A stretch of DNA of 11,855 nt from Thermoplasmatales archaeon (GTDB lineage: Archaea; Thermoplasmatota; E2; UBA202; DSCA01), in NCBI GenBank assembly GCA_011049295.1, contig DSCA01000144.1:1-11855 (forward strand). Reading direction: 5' to 3'. The notes beneath the pieces are model-generated. The model did not search any database, was not told the origin of the DNA, and saw only the letters and a list, made by a program, of their open reading frames with translations. Both the position numbers and the translations under genes were made by a program. The first letter of the stretch is position 1; the number at the start of each line of letters is the position of its first letter. Positions 6,460 to 11,855 of this stretch are shown here, one piece after another.

Positions 6460-6468
6460 TTATATAAT
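6460..6468 (-). promoter_or_regulatory. TATA box for the radical SAM / TraB-like / COG2403 unit
   Basis: On the minus strand this reads ATTATATAA, a good archaeal TATA box. It ends 22 nt before the ATG at 6438, so transcription should begin at or just before the start codon. It lies in the 111-nt divergent gap (6439-6549) shared with the surface protein gene, whose own box is about 45 bp away. Confidence 0.65.
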
Positions 6469-6505
6469 GGTTTTGTTGCCCCTTCAGGTAGCCCAAGAGC
6501 AAACA

Positions 6506-6513
6506 TTTTAAAA
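6506..6513 (+). promoter_or_regulatory. TATA-like box for the surface beta-helix protein gene
   Basis: TTTTAAAA stands in an A/T-rich patch. Transcription would start near 6536, giving a leader of about 14 nt that contains GGTGG (6541-6545), 4 nt before the ATG at 6550. The box and ribosome binding site fit each other well. It faces away from the minus-strand box at 6460-6468. Confidence 0.5.
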
Positions 6514-6549
6514 GAGTAACCGTTTTACCATCCAATACACGGTGGAAAC

Positions 6550-9069
6550 ATGAACATGGACCGTTGGCTGCAGGGACTTTTCCTAGTTTTCATTATTGCT
6601 GTTGCCGGCTCTTTCGGCCTGGTGACGGCTGACGAGCCGGCCAGCTCGGGTGCTACCATCTATGTGAACGGCACCGGCGGTGCAGACTTCACCAGCATCC
6701 AGGCGGCCATTGACAACGCCAGCGCCGGGGATACCATAGTGGTGCAGGCCGGCGTCTATCGCGAATCACTGGTTGTCGCCAAGGCCCTCAACCTGACCGG
6801 CGACGGCGCATCCAGCACCATCGTTGACGGCGGCCAGCAGGGGCACGTGATTGCCATACGGGCTTCCGGGGTACTGGTCAGCGGCTTGACGTTCAGAAAC
6901 AGCAGCCAGACGTGGCGGCACGCGGGCCTTCTGATCCAGGGCAACCATACCCGCATCTCCGGCTGCAGCGCCACCGGAAACTACAACGGTATCCACGTTA
7001 ACTGTACGCATCACGTTTACCTCGACAACTGCACGCTGACGGACAACCAGAATGATGACCTGAGCATCACCTGCTCCTCCAACGTCACCGTTGAGGGGTG
7101 TACCTCCCGTCTTTCTCCCTCCGGAGTGGTGGCCGCTGAGTCCCGGAATGTTACCGTTTCTCGCTGCACCATCTCCGACCACCATATGAGCGGCATCTTC
7201 GCTAATGCCTCCAACCACCTTACGGTGCAGCATTGCATCATCGGGAACAACTCGCGGGGTCTGCGATTTTATGCCACTTCCTCCAGCCTCATCACGGGCT
7301 GCGAATTCTCTCACAATTCCTACGGCATTTTTCTGGAGGCTGACTCCAGCCAGTCGGTCATCTATGGTAACAACTTCATAGACAATGTTCACCAGGCAGA
7401 GGACGAATGCGTCAACACCTGGGACGACGGCTCGTCCGGCAATTACTGGTCCGATTTTGACGAGCCTTCTGAGGGTGCATGGGACAACGACACCGACGGC
7501 ATCATCGACCATCCGTACCTTGTATCCGGCGATGGAAACCAGGACCGCTATCCCCTGGCCCAGCCCCTGGACCTGTATCCCCCGGTGACCGAAGTCTCGG
7601 TTACCGGCCCCACGGGCGACGGCGGGTGGTACACGGGACCGGCCAACGTGACCCTCACCGCGGTGGACAATGATTCTGCCGTTGACCACACCTATTATTC
7701 CCTCGACGGCAGCGGATGGGAGGAATACACGGCCTCCTTCACCATATCGACGGAGGGACCCCATCGCCTGGACTTTTATTCCACCGATGTCGAGGGCAAT
7801 GCCGAGCCCGTAAAAACCGTCATGGTAAACATCGATACCCAGCCCCCTGAAATCACCTGCTACCTGGAACCGGCTGCTCCCGATGGCGACAGCGGCTGGT
7901 ACACGGGCAATGTGGAGGTGACCCTGGTGGCCTGGGACAATGCCTCCACCATCCAGAGCATCCAGTACAGGCTCAACCAGGACACGTGGATGGACTACAC
8001 CGGATATTTCATCATTACCGAGGAGGGCAACCACACCTTTTCCTATTCGGCCACCGATGCCGCCGGCCACCGGGTGACCAAGTCCACGCGCATCAAAATT
8101 GACAAAACTGCTCCCGCCGTCAATCTCACGCCGCCCGCCACGGACTACGTAAAGGGCACCGTTGCCGTCAACTGGACGGCCACCGACACCGTGGACCCCG
8201 GCCTGGACGGCAGCATCACCCTGGATCTGGTGCAGGGAAACCACAGCACCACCCTGGCCACCGGCCTCAACAGCACCGGCACATACCTCTGGAACACGCA
8301 GGCCCATCCCGACGGCACCTACCAACTGCGCATCACCGCCACCGATGAGGCAGGCAACACGGGCACCAACACTTCCCTCTCCTTCATCCTGGACAACACT
8401 CCTCCCGCCGTCATCATCGACCAGCCGCGGGGTGGAGAGGTGCTGGGCGGAGACTACAAGACCCTCCGTATTTTCTGGAATGCCACCGACACCGTGGATA
8501 GCAACCTGGACGGAACCATCTGGATCTCCTACAGCAGCGACAACGGAGAAACCTGGGTGGACATGGTGAAGGGAGCATCCAACAGCGGCGAGTTTACCTA
8601 CGGCATCCAGGCCTGGGATAACGGCAACTACCGGCTGCGCATCAATGCCACCGACGACGCCGGCAACACCGGCTCCGCCGTTTCGGCCAACTTCACCATC
8701 GACAAGGACCCCCCCACCGTCGAAATAACCAACCCCGACCCCGGCTACCTGTACATCAATCTCCTCGGCAGAGACATCATCCCTCCCATTCCCATCTCTT
8801 TCATCCCCCGCCCCCTGGGCTTCCTGCCCACCACGGTGGTCATCGGGCAGGTAACGGTGACCGCCTCGGCCAGCGACGAGTTTTCCGACATCAGCCGGGT
8901 GGAGATACGGGCCGGAGATACCACGCAGGTTTTCGACACCACACCCTACCGGTTTGAATGGATTCCTGCCATCGGCATGGGCGAATGCACCGTGGTGGCC
9001 ACGGCCAGGGACCTGGCCGGCAACACCGCCACTGACACCCTCACCGGTATCTTCTGCATCAACATCTAG
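6550..9069 (+). CDS. Secreted NosD-like beta-helix protein with five Ig-like domains
   Basis: This 839-residue protein is exported: residues 1-27 form a signal peptide (MDRW, a hydrophobic run LFLVFIIAVAG, then cleavage near VTADEP). Residues 35-280 form a right-handed parallel beta-helix of the NosD/PbH1 type, with repeated turns such as 'SGCSATGN.NGIHV' and 'VSRCTISDHHMSGIF'. Its cap at 289-340 carries the NYWSD and GIIDHPY motifs common in archaeal surface proteins. Five Ig-like domains follow, at about 344-430, 434-520, 521-619, 620-720 and 721-836; the last contains GYLYI (732-736). Domains 1/2 and 3/4 look like duplicated pairs. Many N-x-S/T sequons occur, consistent with archaeal N-glycosylation. 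No C-terminal transmembrane segment or sorting signal is visible, so how it is held at the surface is unclear. A role in carbohydrate binding or cell-surface adhesion is plausible but not shown. The stop overlaps that of dph2. Confidence 0.92.
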   Translation: MNMDRWLQGLFLVFIIAVAGSFGLVTADEPASSGATIYVNGTGGADFTSIQAAIDNASAGDTIVVQAGVYRESLVVAKALNLTGDGASSTIVDGGQQGHVIAIRASGVLVSGLTFRNSSQTWRHAGLLIQGNHTRISGCSATGNYNGIHVNCTHHVYLDNCTLTDNQNDDLSITCSSNVTVEGCTSRLSPSGVVAAESRNVTVSRCTISDHHMSGIFANASNHLTVQHCIIGNNSRGLRFYATSSSLITGCEFSHNSYGIFLEADSSQSVIYGNNFIDNVHQAEDECVNTWDDGSSGNYWSDFDEPSEGAWDNDTDGIIDHPYLVSGDGNQDRYPLAQPLDLYPPVTEVSVTGPTGDGGWYTGPANVTLTAVDNDSAVDHTYYSLDGSGWEEYTASFTISTEGPHRLDFYSTDVEGNAEPVKTVMVNIDTQPPEITCYLEPAAPDGDSGWYTGNVEVTLVAWDNASTIQSIQYRLNQDTWMDYTGYFIITEEGNHTFSYSATDAAGHRVTKSTRIKIDKTAPAVNLTPPATDYVKGTVAVNWTATDTVDPGLDGSITLDLVQGNHSTTLATGLNSTGTYLWNTQAHPDGTYQLRITATDEAGNTGTNTSLSFILDNTPPAVIIDQPRGGEVLGGDYKTLRIFWNATDTVDSNLDGTIWISYSSDNGETWVDMVKGASNSGEFTYGIQAWDNGNYRLRINATDDAGNTGSAVSANFTIDKDPPTVEITNPDPGYLYINLLGRDIIPPIPISFIPRPLGFLPTTVVIGQVTVTASASDEFSDISRVEIRAGDTTQVFDTTPYRFEWIPAIGMGECTVVATARDLAGNTATDTLTGIFCINI
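7615..7947 (+). repeat. Duplicated Ig-like module, domains 1 and 2 of the surface protein
   Basis: Residues 356-376 (GDGGWYTGPANVTLTAVDNDS split across the strand) and residues 446-466 match closely: GD-GWYTG at the start, VTL in the middle and DN-S at the end. The offset is 90 residues, or 270 nt (first copy 7615-7677, second 7885-7947). Downstream, both copies continue with a Tyr-rich strand and an 'ATD/STD..G' strand, so a whole domain was probably duplicated. The DNA copies have drifted, so the event is not recent. Confidence 0.75.
8173..8520 (+). repeat. Duplicated Ig-like module, domains 3 and 4 of the surface protein
   Basis: Residues 542-556 (W-ATDTVDPGLDGSI) and 643-657 (W-ATDTVDSNLDGTI) are near copies, 101 residues or 303 nt apart (8173-8217 and 8476-8520). 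Each is followed about 45 residues later by the Y-LRI-ATD-AGNTG strand (591-605 and 694-708). The pattern is different from the pair formed by domains 1 and 2, so two separate duplications are likely. Confidence 0.75.
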
Positions 9070-10076
9070 AGAATCTGGTCGAATTCGTAGTCATCCCAGG
9101 ACCGCTCGCCCACCAGTATCTCCAGTTCTATGGGGGTGAGCAGCGGCTTGGCGAAGCGCGTCCCGTCGTCAATGGCCACCCGGGGGCAGGCGGTGGAAAC
9201 GTAGGCGTCTACGTCCAGGTGGTCCAGCCTCGCCGGGCTCAGCATATCCACGGCGATGAGGTGGGCATGCAGGCCGTGCCCCTCGGCCATGTTTTGGAGA
9301 CGCTCGGCCAGATTCAGTCGTCGCTGTCCCAGTTTGGTGCCCACGATGATGCCCAGCCGCCGGGCATCCATGGCCCGGGCTAGGGCCGCATAGCGCTGCT
9401 TCAACACCCTCTCCTTCATGTCCTGAATCTCCTGCTTGAGAGCCCGGTTCTGGGAGGGGTCGGCCGCCACCACCGGCTTTCCGGAGGCTAGGGCCAGTCC
9501 CAGGGGGTGGAACAGCCCGTCGCCCAGGTACAAAAAGCAGTCCACCCGCCCGGCGACGGAGGTGCCGGCGGTGAGGTCGCAGCCCAGGACCTGTCCGTCG
9601 CTGGAGGTTCGGCGGCTGCGGGGACCGATAACCGGATTAAATCCCTTGTTTTGGAGGAATTCGGCTGTCTCCGGGAGGCGGTGGAGATAGGGGGCTATGC
9701 TCACCAGGCCCACGGTGGTCCCCTCCAGCAGGGGCAGGGCCTGGCGCAGTGCCTCATAAATGTCATGAGGGCTCCGTACCATCACGAAGGCGGCTGGAAC
9801 AGGATAGCATCCGGCCAGCGAGGGCATGGGGGCCTCGCCCACAAACAGTATTTTTTCCACTTTCAGGGCGGCGGCGCTTTCCTGGACATCGCAGGCCCCG
9901 TAGCAGGGGTCGGCGGAAACGACTGCCTCCACATCCTCCTCCGCCAGCAGGTCCGCTATCCGGGTGCCCAGATGCAGGAGGCCGTCGGGCAGTTTTATCA
10001 GCACCCGCCTGCAGCCCTGCACCGCCTCACGCACCGCGGTTGCATCCAGCTGGCTAGACAATGGTAACGTGGTCAT
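9066..10076 (-). CDS. dph2: Diphthamide biosynthesis enzyme Dph2 (2-(3-amino-3-carboxypropyl)histidine synthase)
   Basis: Dph2 catalyses the first step of diphthamide synthesis: it transfers the 3-amino-3-carboxypropyl group of SAM to the conserved histidine of elongation factor 2, using a non-classical radical SAM [4Fe-4S] cluster. All three widely spaced cluster cysteines are present: Cys58 in ADPCYGACD (55-63), Cys166 in GQVLGCD (161-167) and Cys297 in STACPRVAIDD (294-304). LIKLPDGLL (26-34), GDGLFHPLG (185-193) and a C-terminal LTPIELEILVG (313-323) are family signatures. The length of 336 matches the archaeal homodimeric enzyme. ATG 10076 lies 23 nt inside the hpt gene, behind GAGGT only 2 nt away; no better start is seen. 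It is last in the minus-strand operon. Its TAG overlaps the TAG of the convergent surface protein gene in the palindrome CTAG (9066-9069). Confidence 0.96.
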   Translation of the reverse strand: MTTLPLSSQLDATAVREAVQGCRRVLIKLPDGLLHLGTRIADLLAEEDVEAVVSADPCYGACDVQESAAALKVEKILFVGEAPMPSLAGCYPVPAAFVMVRSPHDIYEALRQALPLLEGTTVGLVSIAPYLHRLPETAEFLQNKGFNPVIGPRSRRTSSDGQVLGCDLTAGTSVAGRVDCFLYLGDGLFHPLGLALASGKPVVAADPSQNRALKQEIQDMKERVLKQRYAALARAMDARRLGIIVGTKLGQRRLNLAERLQNMAEGHGLHAHLIAVDMLSPARLDHLDVDAYVSTACPRVAIDDGTRFAKPLLTPIELEILVGERSWDDYEFDQIL

Positions 10077-10596
10077 TGACCTCTATATCCACCAGGGCAT
10101 GGACGGGCATGCCAATTTTTTTCTCTATGGCTGCCAGGTCTCCCTTGTTCACGGCGATGATTATCTTTTGGATGACGACGCCCATGGCCTGCAGGGCCTG
10201 CACCACGGCTACCAGTGTCCCTCCCGTGCTCACCACGTCGTCCACAATAACCACCCGTTGGCCTCTGTGCAGCCCGTTGATGAACAGGTGGGCCGATGAA
10301 TATCCCGTTTTCTGCTGCACCGACACCTCCCCGGGCAGCCCGTATTCCCGCTTCCTGATGATGGTGAAGGGAATGCCGGTGTGCAGGGACAGGGCGGCGG
10401 CCAGGGGAATGCCCATGGCCTCCATGGTCACCAGGATGTCGCAGGGGGGCAGGATGTCGGCCATGGCCGCCGCTGTTTCCTCCAGCAGGTGGGGGGCGAT
10501 GTGCGGGATGCCGTCGGTCAGGGGATGGACGACGTAGTGGTAGTCCCCCTTCCTGACCACCGGGGCCTCCCGCAGCGATTTTTCCAGGTGCTTCAT
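10054..10596 (-). CDS. hpt: Archaeal-type hypoxanthine/guanine phosphoribosyltransferase
   Basis: This 180-residue cytoplasmic enzyme transfers ribose-5-phosphate from PRPP to a purine base (hypoxanthine, possibly guanine or adenine) in purine salvage. The PRPP-binding loop VVIVDDVVSTGGTLVA occupies residues 115-130, with the paired acidic residues Asp119 and Asp120. MEAMGIPLAAALS (58-70), a match to the family 'E..GIPLA' strand, and IIRKREYGLPGE (79-90) fit the archaeal Hpt group, where length is about 180-190. Substrate choice cannot be read from sequence. The start ATG 10596 overlaps the mfnA stop as ATGA, with GGTGA 4 nt upstream. The end overlaps the dph2 start by 23 nt. Both overlaps indicate co-translation within the operon. 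Confidence 0.94.
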   Translation of the reverse strand: MKHLEKSLREAPVVRKGDYHYVVHPLTDGIPHIAPHLLEETAAAMADILPPCDILVTMEAMGIPLAAALSLHTGIPFTIIRKREYGLPGEVSVQQKTGYSSAHLFINGLHRGQRVVIVDDVVSTGGTLVAVVQALQAMGVVIQKIIIAVNKGDLAAIEKKIGMPVHALVDIEVNDHVTIV

Positions 10597-11711
10597 GCGG
10601 TCACCGAGCGTAGGTCAGAAACGAAGTCGTCTATTAATGTCTTTTTCACGTGGGGCATGCATACGATGCGGATGCATCCCCGCGCCGGGTCCACGCCCAC
10701 CTTCCAGTTTTTTTCGGAGAGGCGGGCTGCCACCTCCTGGGGATGGGTCACCTGCACGCCCAGCAGGTTCAGCTCCGGCCGGGCGGCCAGGGAAAAGCCG
10801 GCCTCCTCCACCATCCGGGCTGCATATTCCGTGGTTTCCATGCAACTCCTGACCACCTCCCGGTAGCCCTCCCAGCCCAGCTCCTCCAACACGGCATAGG
10901 TGGCCGCCGCCGCCCCCCCCGGACGGGTTCCCAGCAGGGACACCTGCCGCTGGGTGTGGGTGCACGCCGAGGCCACGGCAATCTCCTCCCACCATCTCTC
11001 CTCCCTCAGGAGCAGCATCCCGGACGGAATCACCGAGAGTCCCATCTTGTGGGGATCCACGGCCACGCTGCTCACCCCCGGAAGTTCAAAGTCAAACCGC
11101 CGCTCTGTTTTTCCCAGACTACGCAGAAAGGGAATCACCAGGCCGCCGAAGGCAGCGTCCACGTGCAGGGGAACGTGCTCCTCCCGGCACATCTCGCTCA
11201 TCTCCTCGATGGGGTCCACCAGGCCCAGGTTGGTGGTGCCCGCTACCCCCACCACGCAGGCCGTGTCCGGGGTCAGGGTCTGCTGCAGCCGGCGGGCATC
11301 GGCCACCTGGTTCCTCAGGGGAAGATCCTTGATTTTAACCTGCATGAGCGAGGCGGCCTTGGCAAAAGAAAAATGCGCGTGCTGGGGCACCACAACCTCC
11401 CGCTTTCCGGTCAGGGAGGTGAATATCCACAGGGCGGTGAGGTTGGACTCCGTCCCCCCCGAGGTCATGCGTCCTCCCATCCCCGCCGGGGCGTGCAGCC
11501 AGTGACCCAGCCTCTCCACCGCCTTGCACTCCAACTCCTGCGTTCCGGGAAACAGCTCGGGGTCCCCCAGGTTTGTTTCCATAAACTGGGTGAAGGCCTC
11601 CACGGCCGCCGGATGGGGCAGGGTACACATGGACCCCAGGATGCGCCCTTGGGCAAAGGAAAAATCTCTGGCCCGGGAGCGGCGCAGGGCTTCTCTCACC
11701 TGCGGCTTCAC
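10593..11711 (-). CDS. mfnA: PLP-dependent L-tyrosine/L-aspartate decarboxylase MfnA
   Basis: This 372-residue group II decarboxylase removes the alpha-carboxylate of tyrosine (to tyramine, for methanofuran in methanogens) or aspartate (to beta-alanine, for coenzyme A). SGGTESN (84-90) binds the PLP phosphate, and HAHFSFAKAA (111-120) carries the pyridine-ring stacking histidine. HVDAAFGG (183-190) holds Asp185, which contacts the pyridine nitrogen. VDPHKMG (218-224) gives the Schiff-base lysine, Lys222. Length and motif order fit archaeal MfnA. I chose GTG 11711 because a strong GGAGGTGG lies just upstream and the family starts at this point. The GTG overlaps the preceding gene's TGA as GTGA. 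Without other methanofuran or CoA genes in the window, the tyrosine and aspartate functions cannot be told apart; many non-methanogenic archaea use this enzyme for beta-alanine. A run of eight C's at 10913-10920 leaves the frame intact. Confidence 0.93.
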   Translation of the reverse strand: MKPQVREALRRSRARDFSFAQGRILGSMCTLPHPAAVEAFTQFMETNLGDPELFPGTQELECKAVERLGHWLHAPAGMGGRMTSGGTESNLTALWIFTSLTGKREVVVPQHAHFSFAKAASLMQVKIKDLPLRNQVADARRLQQTLTPDTACVVGVAGTTNLGLVDPIEEMSEMCREEHVPLHVDAAFGGLVIPFLRSLGKTERRFDFELPGVSSVAVDPHKMGLSVIPSGMLLLREERWWEEIAVASACTHTQRQVSLLGTRPGGAAAATYAVLEELGWEGYREVVRSCMETTEYAARMVEEAGFSLAARPELNLLGVQVTHPQEVAARLSEKNWKVGVDPARGCIRIVCMPHVKKTLIDDFVSDLRSVTA

Positions 11712-11855
11712 TCCACCACCTCCAGGGAGGTGGGCCGGCCCCGGTGGTCGTAGGCCCGCCAGGAATGGTTGTCAAAGGGGCGAGCAATGATTATGTGCAC
11801 CCTGCCGTACCGCTGAAACATGTGGAGGTCCGCCTCTGAGGGCAGGGGATGGGGC
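11708..11855 (-). CDS. C-terminal fragment of a JAMM/Mov34 (MPN+) domain protein
   Basis: Only the last 48 residues are visible, running in from the right edge. They read as the tail of a JAMM/MPN+ metalloprotease, the family of Rpn11 and archaeal desampylases that cut isopeptide or ubiquitin-like conjugates. The segment LPSEADL contains the Ser-x-x-Asp half of the JAMM signature (H-x-H-x7-S-x2-D); the Asp is a zinc ligand. It is followed by MFQRYGRVHIIIARPFD, typical of the next helix and strand, and then by WRAYDHRG, which ends the domain. The zinc-binding histidines and catalytic Glu lie outside the window. Its TGA (11710-11708) overlaps the GTG start of mfnA, so it belongs to the same operon and is translated just before it. 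The family assignment is from a short piece and should be treated as probable. Confidence 0.65.
   Translation of the reverse strand, partial: PHPLPSEADLHMFQRYGRVHIIIARPFDNHSWRAYDHRGRPTSLEVVE

Noticed and set aside
5338..6519. Plus-strand open frame opposite the radical SAM gene
   Set aside because: The minus strand encodes the CxxxCxxC motif and the full family layout. The plus frame is a codon-bias shadow.
6766..8325. Open frame of 519 codons on the minus strand opposite the surface protein
   Set aside because: The plus strand has a signal peptide, beta-helix turns and Ig repeats. The antisense product is Gly/Val/Arg-rich with no recognisable motif and no promoter or ribosome binding site.
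10913..10920. Run of eight C's inside mfnA as a frameshift or slippage site
   Set aside because: The reading frame stays open across it and protein sequence on both sides fits the family, so there is no sign of a frameshift or programmed slip.
10650..11753. Plus-strand open frame opposite mfnA
   Set aside because: MfnA motifs including the PLP lysine are on the minus strand; the antisense product has only His/Gly/Pro-rich low-information sequence.
1..11855. CRISPR arrays, tRNA or rRNA genes, insertion sequences, prophage genes
   Set aside because: I found no regularly spaced short repeats, cloverleaf-like intergenic sequence, transposase motifs, terminal inverted repeats or phage structural genes. 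All gaps between genes are under 160 nt.

Overview
The window looks like a piece of a GC-rich euryarchaeal chromosome. The evidence is a diphthamide synthase of the archaeal Dph2 type, an archaeal-type cofactor-independent phosphoglycerate mutase (ApgM), an archaeal Hpt, an MfnA-type decarboxylase and a JAMM/Mov34 protein tail. It also has TATA-box promoters with either leaderless or Shine-Dalgarno-led starts. The surface protein combines a NosD-like beta-helix, Ig-like repeats and a terminal GYLYI-type domain, a style I associate with Thermoplasmatota and related euryarchaea. That placement is an inference and I would not narrow it further. Nothing points to a phage, plasmid, insertion sequence or CRISPR array, and I found no rRNA or tRNA gene.

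Layout, left to right. (1) Positions 1-381, minus: the N-terminus of a UDP-glucose/GDP-mannose dehydrogenase that runs off the left edge. (2) 538-930, plus: a small protein with four predicted membrane segments and no recognised function. (3) 1026-3086, plus: a two-gene unit of phosphoglycerate mutase (apgM) and a mannosyl-3-phosphoglycerate phosphatase-like HAD enzyme, 3 nt apart. (4) 6438-3105, minus: a tight three-gene unit made of a B12-binding radical SAM protein, a divergent TraB-like protein and a COG2403 P-loop protein often named cyclic 2,3-diphosphoglycerate synthase. It converges on unit 3 with 18 nt between stop codons. (5) 6550-9069, plus: a large secreted beta-helix/Ig-like protein that shares a divergent promoter region with unit 4. 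(6) 11855-9066, minus: an overlapping operon of a JAMM-family C-terminus, mfnA, hpt and dph2. It converges on the surface protein and the two stop codons overlap in a shared CTAG.

How they may work together. Units 3 and 4 carry three genes whose family names all concern phosphoglycerates: 3-PG/2-PG interconversion, mannosyl-phosphoglycerate dephosphorylation and a cyclic-diphosphoglycerate synthase name. This could be an osmolyte or thermolyte theme, but the COG2403 name is weakly grounded, so it is only a hypothesis. The radical SAM / TraB-like / P-loop trio is the least explained part. The TraB-like member keeps its first GxxH motif but seems to have lost the other catalytic signatures. The right-hand operon mixes translation-factor modification (Dph2), purine salvage (Hpt), amino-acid decarboxylation for a cofactor (MfnA) and probably a deubiquitinase-like protease. 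These are housekeeping functions, and tight overlaps suggest translational coupling.
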